From Micromonospora sp. KC606 (GTDB lineage Bacteria; Actinomycetota; Actinomycetes; Mycobacteriales; Micromonosporaceae), in contig NZ_SMKN01000015.1 of assembly GCF_004348675.1 (NCBI RefSeq), positions 1-64,000 of the forward strand: a DNA stretch of 64,000 bases, written 5' to 3'. How positions within the stretch are numbered: the first letter of the stretch is position 1; each line of letters starts with the position of its first letter. Below the pieces are notes generated by a model. It had not been told where the DNA came from, searched no databases, and saw nothing but the letters and a program-made list of their open reading frames with translations. The position numbers were made by a program, and so were the translations under genes. Positions 1 to 8,908 of this stretch are shown one piece after another.

Positions 1-1686
1 CGCCTGCACCACGGCAGCCGCGACACCTACTGCGCCGCCGCCCCCGCCTACCGTGCCGCCGCCCGCCGCATCGCCGGCGTGCTCGCCGACCGGTACGCCG
101 AACACCCGGCCCTGGCCATGTGGCACGTGCACAACGAGTACGGCACCAGCTGCCACTGCGAACACACCGCGGCGGCCTTCCGCACCTGGCTGGCCCACCG
201 CCACGGCGACCTCGACGCGCTCAACGCCGCCTGGGTGACCAGCTTCTGGAGCCAGCACTACTCGGACTGGGCCCAGATCGGCACCCCCCGCGCCACCCAG
301 TACCTGGCCAACCCCGGCCAACTGCTCGACTTCCGCCGGTTCTGGTCCGACACCCTGCTCGCCGCCTACGTCGAGCAGCGGGACCTGCTGCGCGCCGCCA
401 ACCCCCGGGTGCCGATCACCACCAACTACGTCCTCGGCGACTGGGTGCCGGTCGACCATGCCCGCTGGGCGCAGGAGGTCGACCTGGTGGCGATCGACCA
501 CTACCCGTCGGCCGTCGACAGCGGCGCCGAGGAACAGACCGCGCTCGCCGCCGACCTGGCCCGAGGCTGGGCCCGACACGCCGCCGGCGGCGGATCGCCT
601 GCCTGGCTGCTGATGGAGAGCGCCGCGAACCAGATCTACACGCGCCGGCGGATGCACACCAAGGAACCGGGCCGGATGATCCGGCACAGCCTCTCCCACG
701 TCGCGCGCGGCTCGCGCGGGGCGATGTTCTTCCAGTGGCGGGCCCCGGCCGGCGGGGCCGAACGCTTCCACGCCGCGCTGGTGCCGCACGCCGGCCCGGA
801 CAGCCGGGTCTTCCGGGAGGCGGTGGAGTTCGGCGGGACACTGGAGCGGATCGGCGAGTGCGACGCGGGAGCCGTCGAGGCCTCCGTTGCGATCGTCCAC
901 GACGCGGCCAGCAACTGGGCGTTGCAGCACCCCGGCCTGCCGTCCGAGGAACTCGACCACCAGGCCGAGGTCGCCGCCGCGCACCGGGCGCTGTGGAGCG
1001 CCGGGTACGCCTGCGACATGGTCGTCCCGGGAGACGCCGTCGAGGCGTACCGGCTGCTGGTGCTGCCCGCGCTCTACCTGGCCTCCGACGCCACCGCCGA
1101 CTGGGTCCGCGGGCACGTCGCGCGTGGCGGACACCTGCTGGTGACCTGGCTCAGCGGCGTCGCCGACGAACACGCCCGGGTCCGCCTCGGCGGCTACCCG
1201 GGCGCCTTCCGGGACGTGCTGGGGGTCCGGGTGGAGGAGTTCCATCCCCTCGCCGACGGCGAGCAGGTGCCGCTGTCGCGGGGCGGCACCGGGCGGATCT
1301 GGGCCGAGACGGTGCACCTGGCCGGCGCGGAGATTGTCACCGCGTACGTCGGCGGGACGCTGGACGGCCAGCCGGCGGTGACCCGGCACCGGTCCGGCGC
1401 GGGCGCCGCCTGGTACGTCTCGACCCGTCCCGACGACGAGACGTACCGACAGTTGATGGTCGAGGCCGCTCGCGCGGCCGGCGTTCACCCGGTCTGCCCG
1501 GACGCGCCACCCGGCGTCGAGGCAGTCCGCCGCCGCGCCGGCCAGACGAGTTGGCTGTTCCTGATCAACCACACCGACCGGCCGCAACCGGTCCCGGCCG
1601 ACGGGGTGGACCTGCTCACCGACACGGCGGTCGACGGCAAGGTGATGGTGCCGGCCGGCGGTGCCGCCGTAATCCGCGAGACCTGA
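1..1686 (+). CDS. Beta-galactosidase, GH42 family (5' end outside window)
   Basis: The reading frame is open from base 1, so the N-terminal part lies upstream; it ends with TGA at 1684-1686. GH42 enzymes hydrolyse terminal beta-D-galactosides by a retaining mechanism with two glutamates. The likely acid/base Glu is codon 136-138 in the segment MWHVHNEYG, a hallmark of the family. The likely nucleophile is the Glu at 616-618 in LLMES. The C-terminal half (about 850-1680) fits the trimerisation and small beta domains. No signal peptide can be judged because the start is missing. It is isolated from its neighbours: the next gene is on the opposite strand. Confidence 0.9.
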   Translation, partial: RLHHGSRDTYCAAAPAYRAAARRIAGVLADRYAEHPALAMWHVHNEYGTSCHCEHTAAAFRTWLAHRHGDLDALNAAWVTSFWSQHYSDWAQIGTPRATQYLANPGQLLDFRRFWSDTLLAAYVEQRDLLRAANPRVPITTNYVLGDWVPVDHARWAQEVDLVAIDHYPSAVDSGAEEQTALAADLARGWARHAAGGGSPAWLLMESAANQIYTRRRMHTKEPGRMIRHSLSHVARGSRGAMFFQWRAPAGGAERFHAALVPHAGPDSRVFREAVEFGGTLERIGECDAGAVEASVAIVHDAASNWALQHPGLPSEELDHQAEVAAAHRALWSAGYACDMVVPGDAVEAYRLLVLPALYLASDATADWVRGHVARGGHLLVTWLSGVADEHARVRLGGYPGAFRDVLGVRVEEFHPLADGEQVPLSRGGTGRIWAETVHLAGAEIVTAYVGGTLDGQPAVTRHRSGAGAAWYVSTRPDDETYRQLMVEAARAAGVHPVCPDAPPGVEAVRRRAGQTSWLFLINHTDRPQPVPADGVDLLTDTAVDGKVMVPAGGAAVIRET

Positions 1687-1708
1687 CCCCCGGGTCGCCC
1701 GGACGAGG

Positions 1709-2359
1709 TCAGGGCACCGCGACGGCGGCGCGGGAGCGGTCCGCGGCGATACGCACCGCAAGGCCCGCCAACACGGTGCCCATCACGTACCGCTGCGCCC
1801 GCGCCCACCCGGGCCGCCGGGTCAGGAACGCCGACACCGACCCGGCGGTCGTCACGATCAGCCCGTTGACCGTCAGCGCGACCGCGATCTGGGTGAGGCC
1901 GAGCAGCAGGCTCTGCACCGCCACCTGCCCGCGCGCCGGGTCGACGAACTGCGGCAGCAGCGACACGTACAGGATCGCGATCTTCGGGTTGAGCAGGTTG
2001 GTGACCAGACCCATGGTGAACAGCCGGCGGGGCCGGTCCGGCGGCAACGGCGTCGGCGTGAACGCCGAGCCGCCGCCCGGGCGCAGCGTCCGCCACGCCA
2101 GCCAGAGCAGGTACGCCGCCCCGGCCAGCTTAACCGCCGTGTACAGCGGTGGCACCAGCACGAACACCGTGGCGATGCCGGCCACCGCGGCCGCCAGGTA
2201 GACCAGGAAACCGACGGCCACCCCGAGCAGGGAGACGAACCCGGCCCGCCGGCCCTGGGTCACCGACCGGGACACCAGGTAGACCATGTTCGGCCCGGGC
2301 GTGAGCACCAGGCCCAGCGCCACCAGGCCGATCCCCGCCAGCGCACCCACCGTGACCAT
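1709..2359 (-). CDS. LysE family translocator (amino acid exporter)
   Basis: A 216-residue inner-membrane protein of the LysE/RhtB superfamily, which exports amino acids or related small metabolites. The N-terminus carries the family motif GLVLTPGPNMVYLVSR in the first membrane segment, and NPKIAILYVSLLPQFV follows mid-protein; five or six hydrophobic segments fill the usual length. I chose the ATG at 2359 because the hydrophobic segment begins directly after it and everything upstream in the frame is Arg/Pro-rich and non-homologous. It is divergent from the acetyltransferase at 2467. The substrate cannot be read from the sequence. Confidence 0.88.
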   Translation of the reverse strand: MVTVGALAGIGLVALGLVLTPGPNMVYLVSRSVTQGRRAGFVSLLGVAVGFLVYLAAAVAGIATVFVLVPPLYTAVKLAGAAYLLWLAWRTLRPGGGSAFTPTPLPPDRPRRLFTMGLVTNLLNPKIAILYVSLLPQFVDPARGQVAVQSLLLGLTQIAVALTVNGLIVTTAGSVSAFLTRRPGWARAQRYVMGTVLAGLAVRIAADRSRAAVAVP

Positions 2360-2466
2360 CAGCGCCCCCGTCCTCGTTGGGCGTGACCATAACCCGCCCC
2401 ACCGCGGCGACCCGACAGCCAATTCGGGACTGCCGGCCCGGGGTGACGGTGGGTCACACTGCACGG

Positions 2467-3087
2467 ATGTCGATGACGTTGCCTGTCCCGGCCACCGGGT
2501 CCACCCCCGCGCTCGTCCTGCGCCCGTGGCGGGCCGACGACGTCGAGGCGCTGGTGGCGGCGCACCGTGACCCGGTGCTGCGATCACATACCCGGCACCC
2601 GCTGCGGGACGCCACGGAGGCGCGCCGCTGGGTGATCCGCGCCGGCCAGGGTTGGGCGGCGGGACGCCGGTTCAGCTTCGCGGTCTGCGAGGTGACCGGC
2701 ACCTCCGAGCGCCTGGTCGCCCACGTCCTGCTCAAGGAGGTCGTGCCCGGCCGGCCGGACGCGGAGGTGGGCTACTGGACCGCCGCCGACGCCCGCGGCC
2801 GGGGGGTGGCCTCCCGAGCGCTGGAGGCGCTCTCCGACTGGGCGTTCACCCGGTTCGCGGCCGCCGGGCTGACCCGGCTCGAACTGCTCCACCAGATCGA
2901 CAACCCGGCCTCCTGTCGGGTGGCGGAGAAGACCGGGTACGCCTTCGTCGAGGTGCTGCCGGCCCGGCCGCCGTGGCCGTTGGACGGGCACCGCCACGTA
3001 CGCCTGCGCCGTACACCTCCGGCCTCGACGGCTGCTCCGGCCTCCGGTCGCTGCCCCGCCCCCGCCGTCCCGTCGACGGCCCGATGA
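2467..3087 (+). CDS. GNAT family N-acetyltransferase
   Basis: A 206-residue RimJ/RimL-like acetyltransferase. The N-terminal LRPWRADDVEALVAAHRDP is the usual opening of the fold. The acetyl-CoA loop is seen in GRGVASRALEALSDWAF, and the C-terminal NPASCRVAEKTGYAFVE is typical for transfer to alpha-amino groups of proteins or small amines. The start at 2467 places the conserved strand about 18 residues in. The last 25 residues (Ala/Pro/Ser-rich) are probably a non-conserved tail. It is divergent from the LysE gene; the acceptor is unknown. Confidence 0.85.
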   Translation: MSMTLPVPATGSTPALVLRPWRADDVEALVAAHRDPVLRSHTRHPLRDATEARRWVIRAGQGWAAGRRFSFAVCEVTGTSERLVAHVLLKEVVPGRPDAEVGYWTAADARGRGVASRALEALSDWAFTRFAAAGLTRLELLHQIDNPASCRVAEKTGYAFVEVLPARPPWPLDGHRHVRLRRTPPASTAAPASGRCPAPAVPSTAR

Positions 3088-3116
3088 CCACGAGCTGACG
3101 GCTGGCCTGCCGACGG

Positions 3117-3512
3117 TCAGGCCGGTGCCGGGCCGAGCAGACGCAGCAGCAGTCGCGGCTCGCCGGGCCAGGCGGCCAGCAGCACCTCACGGGGCACCTG
3201 CCGCCCGGCGTAGCGCAGCGCCAGGGCCACCACGACGATGTCGTCCAGCGGCCCGATGACCGGTAGGAACTCCGGGATGAGGTCGATCGGGCTGGCGAGC
3301 CACAGCCCGGCCAGCACGATTGCCACCCTGGCCCGCCGAGGCACGCGCGGGTCGGCGCGCAGTCGCCGCACCGTGGTCAGGCAGTCGGGGATGAACGCCG
3401 CCAGATCCCGCAGCACGCCCGGGGGCAGCCGCCGGGCGAGCAGCACCAGCATCGCCCAGCTGGCGACCACGCACCCCGTTGCCACACCGAGGCCCGCCAG
3501 CCAGTCCCGCAT
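3117..3512 (-). CDS. YkvA/DUF1232 family small membrane protein
   Basis: A 131-residue protein. A first hydrophobic segment at about residues 8-27 is followed by the DUF1232 core: IPDCLTTVRRLRADPRVPRRAR, then LWLASPIDLIPEFLPVIGPLDD, the diagnostic sequence of the family. The function of YkvA proteins is not established. Start ATG at 3510-3512. It is tail-to-tail with the acetyltransferase and divergent from the DUF1992 gene. Confidence 0.85.
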   Translation of the reverse strand: MRDWLAGLGVATGCVVASWAMLVLLARRLPPGVLRDLAAFIPDCLTTVRRLRADPRVPRRARVAIVLAGLWLASPIDLIPEFLPVIGPLDDIVVVALALRYAGRQVPREVLLAAWPGEPRLLLRLLGPAPA

Positions 3513-3646
3513 GTGCCCTCCTCCACCGGTCCCGGCCGGAATCTACGCCGTGTCCTCCCGTCCTTGGTCCGGCCGGGGATGCCCGCAGACCGCGGCGGTG
3601 CCGCGCGTCCCGGGTGGTGGCTACCGTGGGAGCGGGAGGTGTCGGG

Positions 3647-4132
3647 GTGAGCAGCGGCATAGAGGCGAGAGTCGAGGCGCAGATCCGCTCCGCGCTGGAG
3701 CGCGGCGAGTTCAACAATCTGCCAGGCGCGGGCAAGCCGATTCCCGGCCGGGATCTGCCCTACGACGAGTCGTGGTGGATCAAGAGCTTCCTGGAGCGCG
3801 AGGCGCTGCCGACCGACCTGCTGTTGCCCACGCCGCTGCAGTTACGTCGCAAGATCGAGAAGCTTCCCGACGAGGTTCGCGACGTGCCCACCGAGCAGGC
3901 CGTCCGGGCGGTCGTCGCCGACCTCAACGCCCAGATCGTCGCCTGGCTGCGCAACCCGGACGGGCCCCGTGTCGTCGTGCGTCCGGTCGACGTCGAGGAC
4001 GTGGTACGGCGGTGGCGCGCACAGCGGCAGCCGCCGGCGACGGCACCGACCGCGACGACGACCGCGCCGCCGGCCACCGCCGCACTCGCCCGCCGGCGGT
4101 GGTCGTGGCGGCTGCCTTGGCGCCGCCGCTGA
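3647..4132 (+). CDS. DUF1992 (DnaJ-C28-like) domain protein
   Basis: A 161-residue protein with the compact DUF1992 region near the N-terminus: IEARVEAQIRSALERGEFNNLPGAGKP, then the aromatic/basic WWIKSFLERE segment. The family resembles the conserved region of DNAJC28; its bacterial role is unknown. I chose GTG 3647 because a good ribosome binding site (GGGAGG, 3634-3639) precedes it and the conserved domain starts within five residues. The C-terminus is a Thr/Pro/Ala linker ending in a very basic Arg/Trp tail that could touch membrane or nucleic acid. Confidence 0.82.
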   Translation: MSSGIEARVEAQIRSALERGEFNNLPGAGKPIPGRDLPYDESWWIKSFLEREALPTDLLLPTPLQLRRKIEKLPDEVRDVPTEQAVRAVVADLNAQIVAWLRNPDGPRVVVRPVDVEDVVRRWRAQRQPPATAPTATTTAPPATAALARRRWSWRLPWRRR

Positions 4133-4470
4133 CCAGCGGCATCGCGGGCCACGCGGCGCTGATGGACAGCACGCCTGACGGCAGCAAGATCTCGACCGGC
4201 CTGCTGCGGCGGAGGATCGCGGCCGAGGTCGGCCTGTGGCCTGTCACGGCATCGCTGCGACGTTCGGGATAAAGAGGGGGGACGCCCCGAGCAGGTTGTT
4301 GCTAGGGCTGGGTACGGACCATGCTCGCCGAGTTCCGCGCCGTTTCCCAGCGCCTCCCTCGCGGACCGCACCTCGTCCACGGCACCACAAAAATGGAGAG
4401 CGAGCGCCGCGCGATATCGCCTAGCCTCGCGAGGAGAACCACGCCCACCGGCACGAAGAGGAGACGGGTC
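4133..4470. other. Gene-poor interval before the ABC exporter
   Basis: No convincing gene on either strand. Codon-position bias is weak and the short frames present have no recognisable domain. A locally AT-richer patch near 4386-4430 could hold the promoter of the downstream peptide/ABC unit, but I cannot assign -35/-10 boxes with confidence. Confidence 0.5.
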
Positions 4471-4560
4471 ATGAGGACATCCGGCGGTTTCCCCGGTTCC
4501 CTGTCTGTCTCCACCGCCGGAAAGGCCCTTCGTGCTAGGTCTGTTCGAAAACCCTGTTGA
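4471..4560 (+). CDS. Putative 29-residue leader peptide overlapping the ABC exporter start
   Basis: ATG 4471 is preceded at ideal spacing by a strong purine-rich ribosome binding site (GAAGAGGAGA, 4455-4464). The peptide is rich in Ser, Thr, Arg and Gly and ends in Lys-Pro-Cys. It overlaps the ABC exporter start by 29 bases in another frame, so its translation could open or attenuate the downstream start. A small secreted or modified peptide exported by the transporter is a weaker alternative. It resembles no family I know and could be spurious. Confidence 0.35.
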   Translation: MRTSGGFPGSLSVSTAGKALRARSVRKPC

Positions 4561-6454
4561 TCCCTTCCCGACCGGCGACAACCGCACCCCGGCCGCCGAC
4601 GTCCGACGGTTCCTCCTGACCGAACTCCGGCCGCTACGACCGGTCGTCGCCGCGGCCGTCGCCACCACGATCCTGTGCGCCGCGATCGAGGTGTGGCTCA
4701 TCGGGTACGCCGGCCGCCTGGTCGACACGCTCGCCGCCGGAAGCCCGGACACACTCTGGGCCGACCACGGCACCGAGCTGCTCATCGTCGCCACGTTCGT
4801 ACTGCTGATCAGGCCCCTGATCAATCTGGCCGGCGAGGCGCTGGACGACATCGCGTTCCGCGCCAACGCCCGCCCGCTCGCCCGCTGGCGGGCACACCGG
4901 CACGTGTCCAGGCAGTCCGTCGGCTGGTTCCGTGACGACCTCGCCGGACGGATCGCCAGCTGGGTCCGCGACGGCGGCGACGCCGCCAGCACCGCCGCGT
5001 ACTCGGTCGTCCACACGCTGGTGTTCGTGATCGCCTACATAGCCGGCTCGGTGTGGTTGATGTCCGCGATCGACGTACGCCTGCTGCTCCCGCTGGGCGC
5101 CTGGATCCTGGCGTACGCGCTGCTCATGTGGTGGGCGGTGCCGCGCTACCGGCGCGCGTCGGAGCGCCTGCAGGACGCGGAGTCCGCGCTGACCGGCCTG
5201 CTCGTCGACTCGTACGCGAACGTCGACACGCTCGCGCTGCTCGGCGACCCGGACTCTCGTACCGAGCACGACCGCCGGGTGTTCGCGGCGGCCAGGCGCG
5301 CGCACCTGGACGTGCAGCGGGTCGAGGTGACGATCAACAGCAGCATGATGGCGCTCGGCAGCGCGCTGCTCGTCGGACTCGTCGGGTACGGGATCGCGCT
5401 CTGGCGTACCGATGCGGCGCCCATGGGTCTGGTCGCCGCCGCGCTGGCGCTCAGTTTCCGGATCACCGCCATGGCGGAGTGGCTGCTGGATGCCGTGTCG
5501 TCGTTGTTCGGCTCCGTCGGCGCGCTGCGACGGGCCCTGCGGACCATCGCGCAGCCGCTCGCGGTCGCCGACAAACCTCAGGCAACCCCGCTGCGGATAC
5601 GGGGTGGAGCCATCAGCTTCTCGCAGGTCAGCCACCACTATGGCCGACGCGGGGGTGGGCTCGACCGGCTGAGCCTCGACGTGGCCGCCGGTGAGCGCGT
5701 GGGCATCGTCGGCAGGTCCGGTGCGGGCAAGTCCACGCTGGTCGGCCTGCTGCTGCGGTTCCATGACGCGGAGTCCGGCAAAATCATGATCGACGGCACC
5801 GACATCACGGACGTGACACAGGAGAGCCTGCGAGGCCATATTGCGATGGTCGCCCAGGAAGCCACGCTGCTACACCGCTCCGTGCGGGAGAACATCGCCG
5901 GCCCCGGCAGCGCCGACGACGCACAGGTCGAAACGGCGCTGCGCCGGGCATCCGCCGACGGATTCGTCGCCGCACTGCGGGACGCGGACGGCCGGACCGG
6001 CTTGGACGCGCACGTCGGTGAGCGCGGCGTGCGCCTGTCCGGGGGGCAGCGGCAGCGGATCGCACTGGCCCGCGCGTTCTACCGGAACGCGCAGATCCTG
6101 GTCCTGGACGAGGCCACGTCCGCGCTCGACTCCGAGGCAGAGGCCGCCATCCACGACACGCTGGACGAGGTGATGACGGGCCGTACGGTGATCGCGATCG
6201 CGCACCGGCTCTCCACCATCGCCCGCATGGACCGGATCGTGGTCCTCGACGCCGGCCGGATCGCCGAGCAGGGCACCCACGCCGAGCTACTGGGACGCGG
6301 CAGACGCTACGCGGACCTGTGGTCGCGGCAGTCCGGTGGATTCCTCGGCACGGCCGCCGGCCAGGATGGACACGGGCGCGTCCGACAGATCCTCGAATCC
6401 GAGGCCGAGCGGCATACCGTCGCCGGTCCCAGCGAGTCCCCAAGTCGCCCATGA
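4532..6454 (+). CDS. ABC transporter, fused permease and ATPase (exporter type)
   Basis: A 640-residue half-transporter. Residues about 30-330 form a six-helix exporter-type membrane domain, and about 355-600 the nucleotide-binding domain. Visible ATPase motifs are Walker A GRSGAGKST (about 394-402), signature LSGGQRQRIALARA (about 504), Walker B ILVLDEATSALD (about 520-531) and the H-loop AHRLST (about 558). Such proteins work as homo- or heterodimers; no partner lies adjacent, so it is probably a homodimer. GTG 4532 follows GGAAAGG (4519-4525). A hydrolase gene follows 29 bases downstream, suggesting one transcript. Substrate unknown. Confidence 0.92.
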   Translation: MLGLFENPVDPFPTGDNRTPAADVRRFLLTELRPLRPVVAAAVATTILCAAIEVWLIGYAGRLVDTLAAGSPDTLWADHGTELLIVATFVLLIRPLINLAGEALDDIAFRANARPLARWRAHRHVSRQSVGWFRDDLAGRIASWVRDGGDAASTAAYSVVHTLVFVIAYIAGSVWLMSAIDVRLLLPLGAWILAYALLMWWAVPRYRRASERLQDAESALTGLLVDSYANVDTLALLGDPDSRTEHDRRVFAAARRAHLDVQRVEVTINSSMMALGSALLVGLVGYGIALWRTDAAPMGLVAAALALSFRITAMAEWLLDAVSSLFGSVGALRRALRTIAQPLAVADKPQATPLRIRGGAISFSQVSHHYGRRGGGLDRLSLDVAAGERVGIVGRSGAGKSTLVGLLLRFHDAESGKIMIDGTDITDVTQESLRGHIAMVAQEATLLHRSVRENIAGPGSADDAQVETALRRASADGFVAALRDADGRTGLDAHVGERGVRLSGGQRQRIALARAFYRNAQILVLDEATSALDSEAEAAIHDTLDEVMTGRTVIAIAHRLSTIARMDRIVVLDAGRIAEQGTHAELLGRGRRYADLWSRQSGGFLGTAAGQDGHGRVRQILESEAERHTVAGPSESPSRP

Positions 6455-6483
6455 GCTCTGACATGGGCCGGTAGCGTTACGGG

Positions 6484-7434
6484 ATGTTGGCGCTGCCACA
6501 ACTCCTTGCCGAGACCGGCTACCGCCCCGACGAACCTGTCGTGGTCGGCCTGGACACCACCAGCGCGATCGTCCTACAGGCGTCGGCTGGTGAACAGCTT
6601 GGGCCGGACACCCTCACCTACACCGCATCGCTGGCCAAGCAGTTCACCGGCGCGAGCGCCGCCCTTCTCGTCCAACGTGGGCTTCTTGATATCGATGCAC
6701 CGCTGGCCCGTTGGCTACCGGAATTGCCCAGCTGGGCGCAGCACGTGCGCCTGCGCCATCTGCTGCACCACACAGCGGCACTGCCAGCCGAGTCCCAGAT
6801 ACGGGCTGCGTTAGCCACCGCCGGCCAGATCGACTGGACCAGTCAGGCGGTGCTCACCGCGTTGGCCACCTGCCTGACATTGCCCGGGGTCCCAGGAAGC
6901 GAACACGCGTACTCCAACATCGGCTACATCTGCCTGGCCGCGACCCTCGAACGAGCTACACAAGTGCCACTTTCGACGTTTGCGCACCAAGAGCTGTTCG
7001 CAAAGCTGAACATGACGAAAACCCGATTCTGGTCAGGGCCAGCACCCGCACCGCCGGGTGCGACGCCGTTTCCGGCTCGACCCGCACCATTGTCGGTCGG
7101 CGACGGCGGCCTGTGGAGCACCGTGGGAGACCTGCTGCGCTGGAACCAGGCGCTGCACACCGACGAACTCGGGATCTCCGCACTCCTGCACAGCACCGGC
7201 ACCCTCGACGACGGCACTCCGTTAAAGTATGGATGGGGCGTCGCGGTCCGCGAGCACAACGGCTACACCGTTCACTCCCACGGCGGGGCATGGCCCACCC
7301 TGACCAGCAAACTCGTCCGGCTCCCCACAACCGGCCAGAGTGTCGCCGTCATCGCGGCGGCCGACGGCATCGAACGAATGGTCACCCTCACCGACCGCCT
7401 GCTGGACCTCCTGGCCGCCGACATCAGACGCTGA
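6484..7434 (+). CDS. Serine hydrolase, class C beta-lactamase fold
   Basis: A 316-residue protein of the beta-lactamase/D-alanyl-D-alanine carboxypeptidase superfamily. The three active-site elements are present: S49-L-A-K52, Y143-S-N145, and H266-G-G268 in place of the KTG triad. There is no obvious signal peptide, so it probably acts in the cytoplasm as an esterase or peptidase on a small molecule. It lies 29 bases after the ABC exporter on the same strand, so the two may share a transcript. The mobile-element island starts about 90 bases downstream. Confidence 0.85.
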   Translation: MLALPQLLAETGYRPDEPVVVGLDTTSAIVLQASAGEQLGPDTLTYTASLAKQFTGASAALLVQRGLLDIDAPLARWLPELPSWAQHVRLRHLLHHTAALPAESQIRAALATAGQIDWTSQAVLTALATCLTLPGVPGSEHAYSNIGYICLAATLERATQVPLSTFAHQELFAKLNMTKTRFWSGPAPAPPGATPFPARPAPLSVGDGGLWSTVGDLLRWNQALHTDELGISALLHSTGTLDDGTPLKYGWGVAVREHNGYTVHSHGGAWPTLTSKLVRLPTTGQSVAVIAAADGIERMVTLTDRLLDLLAADIRR

Positions 7435-7526
7435 ACCAGCACGCACACCACCAAGCTCAGAGTTTCCTCGAACCCAGGGATCCGTCAGCGCTGCCAGACA
7501 CCACAGACACCCGGGTTGCCCCCGAA

Positions 7527-7564
7527 GGGGCGCCCGTAGCTTCCAGCGAGAAAACAACGCTAAG
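7527..7564 (+). repeat. 38-bp Tn3-type terminal inverted repeat (copy A, subtype CCAGCGA)
   Basis: Exactly 38 bases beginning GGGG and ending AACGCTAAG, the length and terminal pattern of Tn3-family repeats. The middle reads TTCCAGCGAGAAAACAACG. It matches the reverse complement of 32137-32174 better than the other three copies. The 5-base flank (CCGAA) does not match the flank of that copy (TCCGG). Confidence 0.75.
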
Positions 7565-7696
7565 GATCTGAGCGGACGGTGCTGGACTGGGTGTTGCCAG
7601 CCGGTCACGATGGGGTGATGGGTGAGGTACGTCCGCGGTGGGCGAAGGCTGTCACCGGCAGAACGCGAACGTCGTCTGGCGCAGAGCGCCGCTGAT

Positions 7697-7734
7697 GGCC
7701 CGTCCGTAGTTTTCAGACCAAAAACAACGCTAGG
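7697..7734 (+). repeat. 38-bp Tn3-type terminal inverted repeat (copy B, subtype CAGACCA)
   Basis: Same 38-bp architecture as the ends of the complete transposon at 38151-44682, including the internal CAGACCAAAAACAACG. The inside-adjacent bases AACTGAGGG also match those inside the left end at 38189. This end therefore belonged to an element of the same kind, inserted 132 bases inside repeat copy A. Its partner is missing; an IS256-type remnant begins about 26 bases further in. Confidence 0.75.
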
Positions 7735-7760
7735 AACTGAGGGGGTTGAGGGAGTGTGTC

Positions 7761-8193
7761 GATTTCCGTGTTTGGGCCTGTGGTGTGATCGAGATTGTCA
7801 GATGGCGATCCGGTCGCTGTAGGCGAGGATCAGGGCGTTGAGGGCTTTGGCCCAACCGTGGACCCGGTCGGTGGTGCTGCCGCCGCCTCGGCGTTTCTGT
7901 TGGACGGCGAGGTAGAGGATCTTCATGGCGGCCTGCTCGGTGGGGAAGTGTCCGCGTCGTCGGGCGGCTTGCCGGAACCGGGCGTTCAGGGACTCGATGA
8001 TGTTGGTGGTGTAGAGAACCTTGCGGACCTCGTGGTCGTTGTCCAGGAACGGCACGAACTGCGGCCAGGAGGCCCGCCACAGTTTGATGACGGCCGGGTA
8101 CTGGTCGCCGAACTCGGCGGCGAACGTCTCGAAGCGGGCTTCTGCGGCGGCGACGGTGGGGGCGGTACCACACCCAGGTCAAACACGGAAATC
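7761..8193 (-). mobile_element. Internally deleted IS256-family element with both inverted repeats
   Basis: The ends carry matching inverted repeats: GATTTCCGTGTTTG at 7761-7774 and its reverse complement at 8180-8193, with similarity continuing about 12 bases inward (GGCCTGTGGTGTG versus ACCTGGGTGTGG). Between them lies only the C-terminal third of a transposase, so about two thirds of a normal IS256-type element is gone while both ends remain. I found no matching 8-base target duplication. Confidence 0.7.
7801..8163 (-). pseudogene. IS256-family transposase, C-terminal fragment
   Basis: About 120 residues remain of a roughly 400-residue mutator-type transposase. The segment EVRKVLYTTNIIESLNARFR is the well-known IS256 C-terminal signature, followed by the TEQAAMKILYLAV region and the native C-terminus. 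Reading from about 8163 gives an open frame with VAAAEARFETFAAEFGDQYP. The N-terminal catalytic Asp residues are absent because the frame runs into the inverted repeat. It cannot encode an active enzyme. Confidence 0.8.
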
Positions 8194-8366
8194 TACGCAG
8201 TCCCGCCACCGACCGCTGCGGCTGACCGAGGTCGCCCCGGCAAACAGCTGATCACCTGGGTTGAGGAAGATCGGTACTGCGTCTAGCGGTAGTGATGATC
8301 TTGCTCGTTAGCCGATCGGCGTGCGTGATGCGCCGGGTGTCACTGCTCAGCTACCGTGACCGCGCC

Positions 8367-8640
8367 ATGAGCGACACGGCTCACCAGCAGCGGCAGCGGG
8401 ACGCCGAACGAGAGGCGGAACGAATCCGCAGCCTGCTCCGACAGCACGGCGGCCACGAGTACGACCCCAGCCGCGAAGAGGAACACTACGAAGGCGGCTT
8501 CGAGGTCGCAGTCGGGAAAATGGAGGCCCCCATCGCGTTGGCGGCTTCCAGTCGAAGAGATCTTCGCCGCTGTTGCCGACGATCCGTTCGACGAGTGGGT
8601 ACAGAAGCCGCCAGACATCTTCCACCTCACCCAAGCGTGA
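8367..8640 (+). pseudogene. Frameshifted small hypothetical gene
   Basis: The ATG at 8367 opens a charged, helical N-terminus (RQRDAEREAERIRSLLRQHG). The sensible continuation, LPVEEIFAAVADDPFDEWVQ to a TGA at 8638-8640, lies in another frame, with the shift near 8535. Rejoined, this would be about 90 residues. I recognise no family. It sits between an IS256-type remnant and a winged-helix gene, consistent with decay in the island. Confidence 0.35.
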
Positions 8641-8908
8641 CGATACCTCCCGCGAGGTCGTTGCGCTAAGCCATGTCGAGCTGCCCCCGGAAGCACCCGC
8701 GATGAACGAAAGGCGTACGGCAGGCTTCTTCAGCACCAGGTCCAGCGTGACTGCCGCGGCCGATCGACAAGGTCTGGCGATGGTCACCAAGTACGAGCAG
8801 TTACTTCGGCAGCCACTTCGTCGCCGAACTCCGCCGTGGAGCAGCGTTTCGCTACCAGTTCCCGAGACGGTCACGTCACCTACATAACCGGCCCGGCCGG
8901 CCTGCGCT

